Assembly: GCF_000025325.1 (NCBI RefSeq)
Contig: NC_013743.1
Span: 2,294,001 to 2,358,000, forward strand
Reading direction: 5' to 3'
Source: Haloterrigena turkmenica DSM 5511
GTDB lineage: Archaea; Halobacteriota; Halobacteria; Halobacteriales; Natrialbaceae
Length of the DNA: 64,000 nucleotides
Shown here: positions 62,156-64,000 of the stretch, piece by piece
Layout of the letters: each line of letters begins with the position of its first letter
Position numbering within the stretch: position 1 is the first letter of the stretch
Position numbers and translations under genes: made by a program
The notes under the pieces: model-generated
Told to the model about the DNA's origin: nothing
The model's database searches: none
The model's input: only the letters and a program-made list of their open reading frames with translations

Positions 62156-63246
62156 GCGCAGACAACGACAACGAGCAGGCCCGAAAGCAGTTGATCGATC
62201 TCGCCGCGCAGTTCTACGATCAGTTCGAACTGGGCGAGATCCCCCACATGTCCGTGCCGACGCGGACGAAGAACAACATCGAGTATGACGAGGACGAGGA
62301 GGTCTGGGTCTACGGCGACCGCGAGTCCACGCGATCGGCGAACTCGGTTCGGGGCGCCCGGAAGCTCCTCAAGGCCGTCTACACGATCGAGTTCCTCGCC
62401 GACCAACTGGAGGAGGACCGCTCGTCGACCCTGCGTGAACTCTACTACCTCTCCGAGAGCTGGGACAACGACGAGGCCCAGTTCAACGATCAGGACGAGT
62501 CTAACAGCATGGTCGAGGACTTAGAGATCGTCTCGGGGGTCACCCGCGAGGACTTCCACATGCGACCCGAGGAGTCGGGCGCGACGATCATGGGCCCGCT
62601 GCATCTGCGAGAGCAGACCCGGCGGGGCGAACGCGAGATCCACTGCCAGGAGGACGTCGGCGAGGGCGGCTACCAGATCCCGAACAATCCCGACACGATC
62701 GACTTCCTGGACTGCGACGCCGACTTCATTCTCGCCGTCGAGACCGGTGGGATGCGCGACCGCCTCGTCGAGAACGGCTTCGACGAGGAGTACAACGCCC
62801 TGATCGTTCACCTGAAGGGGCAGCCCGCACGCGCGACCCGACGGATCACCAAGCGCCTCCACGACGAACTCGACCTGCCGGTGACGGTGTTCACTGACGG
62901 CGACCCGTGGTCGTACCGCATCTACGGCTCCGTCGCCTACGGCTCGATCAAGTCGGCCCACCTCTCGGAGTACCTCGCGACGCCCGAAGCCAAATTCATC
63001 GGCATCCAGCCCGCCGACATCGTCGAGTACGAACTGCCGACCGACCCGCTCTCGGATTCGGACATCAACGCCTTAGAGAGCGAGCTCGAGGACCCGCGGT
63101 TCCAGACCGACTACTGGGAGGAACAGATCGAGCTCCAGCTCGACATCGAGAAGAAGTCCGAACAGCAGTCGCTGGCGTCCCACGGGCTCGACTTCGTGAC
63201 GGATACGTATCTGCCCGAGCGGCTCGACGATATGGGCGTCCTCTAG
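62152..63246 (+). CDS. top6A: DNA topoisomerase VI subunit A
   Basis: The 364-residue Spo11-type cleavage subunit has the catalytic Tyr in [13 protein letters not shown] (Tyr98 or Tyr99) and a TOPRIM domain ([33 protein letters not shown]). It makes the double-strand break while TopVI-B drives strand passage with ATP. It is translationally coupled to top6B by an ATGA overlap. The C-terminal [20 protein letters not shown] is conserved in archaea. Confidence 0.96.
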   Translation: MSADNDNEQARKQLIDLAAQFYDQFELGEIPHMSVPTRTKNNIEYDEDEEVWVYGDRESTRSANSVRGARKLLKAVYTIEFLADQLEEDRSSTLRELYYLSESWDNDEAQFNDQDESNSMVEDLEIVSGVTREDFHMRPEESGATIMGPLHLREQTRRGEREIHCQEDVGEGGYQIPNNPDTIDFLDCDADFILAVETGGMRDRLVENGFDEEYNALIVHLKGQPARATRRITKRLHDELDLPVTVFTDGDPWSYRIYGSVAYGSIKSAHLSEYLATPEAKFIGIQPADIVEYELPTDPLSDSDINALESELEDPRFQTDYWEEQIELQLDIEKKSEQQSLASHGLDFVTDTYLPERLDDMGVL

Positions 63247-63386
63247 ACGCCCGTCGAACCGCCGTTCAGCGGAATCCGCTACCAGTAGTTGGAGAGACGA
63301 TTTCTTTGCTGAGAGTGGCTGCGGAACTCGAGTTCAGTAAAATCGAATCGTCGACACTCCTTCCTGCTCGTCAAAGAGGTATTACG

Positions 63387-64000
63387 ATGTCGCCACTTAC
63401 GCCACCCATGGTAGACGTAACGGAGGTGACGCTCCGGTTCGTGCAATTATACGGCCCGCTCGCACTGTGCCTGTTTACCTTCCTCGAGGCGTCGATGCTG
63501 TTTCCGTTTCTCCCGAGCGAAGCCGTGGTTCCGGCGGCAGCTGCACTGCTCATCAGCGATCCCGTCTCGTTTTTCGTGTTCGTGCTCGCGGCCGGCGTCG
63601 GCGGGACGGTCGGAGCGTTCGTTCCGTTCTACGTGTTTCGCGGCTCTCGAGTCCGTGAGAGTGACTGGATCCGGGATCGAATCGCCGTTTCAGACGAGCG
63701 CATTGCCCGAGGACAGGCATGGTTCCGGCGATGGGGACAGTCGTCGGTCCTTTGGGGACGGTTCTTCCCCGTGTTACGCTCTGTAATCTCTATTCCGGCT
63801 GGGTTCGCCGACATGACGCCCGTAAGATTCGGCGTCTACACGGTAATCGGAACGATCGGATTCTACGCTGCCGCCGGAGGTGTCGTCTACTACGGACGAC
63901 AACGTTCGCTCTTCGAAGCAGCGTTCACCGCCGCCACCGCCAGCCCGATCCTCACCGTCGGAGGGATACTCGCACTCCTCGGAATCGGACTGCTCGTTAA
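63387..64000 (+). CDS. DedA/SNARE-associated-type membrane protein, cut by window edge
   Basis: About 204 residues are visible up to the right edge. The pattern GPLALCLFTFLEASMLFPFL, then PSEAVVPAAAALL, and later GRFFPVLRSVISIPAGFADM matches the DedA/VTT family, which scrambles or flips membrane lipids. The F/Y-x-x-x-R and G-R-F-x-P-x-x-R motifs are present. The ATG at 63387 (MSPLTPPMVDV) is preferred over the ATG at 63408 because AGAGGT stands eight bases before it. The C-terminus is outside the window. Confidence 0.85.
   Translation, partial: MSPLTPPMVDVTEVTLRFVQLYGPLALCLFTFLEASMLFPFLPSEAVVPAAAALLISDPVSFFVFVLAAGVGGTVGAFVPFYVFRGSRVRESDWIRDRIAVSDERIARGQAWFRRWGQSSVLWGRFFPVLRSVISIPAGFADMTPVRFGVYTVIGTIGFYAAAGGVVYYGRQRSLFEAAFTAATASPILTVGGILALLGIGLLV

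Noticed and set aside
1-64000. CRISPR array
   Set aside because: No series of regularly spaced direct repeats was seen anywhere in the window.

Overview
This is haloarchaeal chromosomal DNA (class Halobacteria, probably a Natrialbales-type genome; the order is inference). The evidence is high GC, strongly acidic predicted proteins, archaeal ribosomal proteins (S4e, L19e, L32e), a 20S-type proteasome pair, DNA topoisomerase VI alongside DNA gyrase, and haloarchaeal families such as amphi-Trp, HalOD1 and a fused cytochrome oxidase subunit I+III.

Layout. 1-1019 is the start of a GAF/PAS sensor gene on the minus strand that runs off the left edge and carries an apparent one-base frameshift. 1287-15871 is one long plus-strand operon: a SPOUT RNA methyltransferase, the complete S10/spc-type ribosomal protein cluster from L3 to L15 (with the RNase P protein Rnp1), and secY. 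Most junctions overlap or are only a few bases apart. 16093-17663 holds a thiolase-like/OB-fold pair whose sequences lack the expected nucleophilic Cys and zinc ribbon. 17806-25566 is an aa3-type cytochrome oxidase neighbourhood: subunit IV, a polytopic membrane protein of unknown function, a zinc-finger membrane protein, a secreted subtilase, fused CoxAC, and CoxB. 25967-31780 includes adk, a DUF106 (Oxa1/YidC-superfamily) membrane protein, cmk and truB, the remainder of the usual archaeal secY-adk-cmk-truB series, interrupted by an AT-richer gene for a large pilin-like surface protein.

Downstream of tRNA-Pro(GGG) (31863-31933) lies a gene-sparse accessory stretch (about 32-34 kb). It holds several very small zinc-finger, YHS and zinc-ribbon proteins, followed by an Nmad3-like (nucleotide-modification-associated) protein, a DUF7344-type regulator and a hexapeptide acyltransferase. 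36162-40903 carries a type II NADH dehydrogenase-like flavoprotein, arginase, a DtxR/SirR-type metalloregulator, a ZIP metal transporter and a winged-helix regulator. The metalloregulator and transporter genes each have a matching inverted repeat in front of them that looks like a shared operator. 41096-47310 encodes gyrA, gyrB and proteasome beta and alpha, all on the minus strand. 47525-52755 encodes an ABC-2 exporter, an Nramp-like transporter with altered metal-site motifs, a TauE/SafE permease and a universal stress protein. 53146-58598 encodes a membrane-anchored SGNH-like protein, a 404-bp nested inverted-repeat element between convergent genes, a four-PAS histidine kinase with an N-terminal HTH, and an ion-channel-like protein with an atypical filter. 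58645-63246 has an overlapping HalOD1/Lrp pair and topoisomerase VI (top6B-top6A). The window ends inside a DedA-family gene.

Most of the window is core translation, secretion, respiration and topology machinery. The most unusual parts are the micro-zinc-finger cluster and Nmad3-like gene after tRNA-Pro, the nested inverted-repeat element, the paired metalloregulator operators, and several proteins whose diagnostic residues are altered (thiolase-like, Nramp-like, channel-like).
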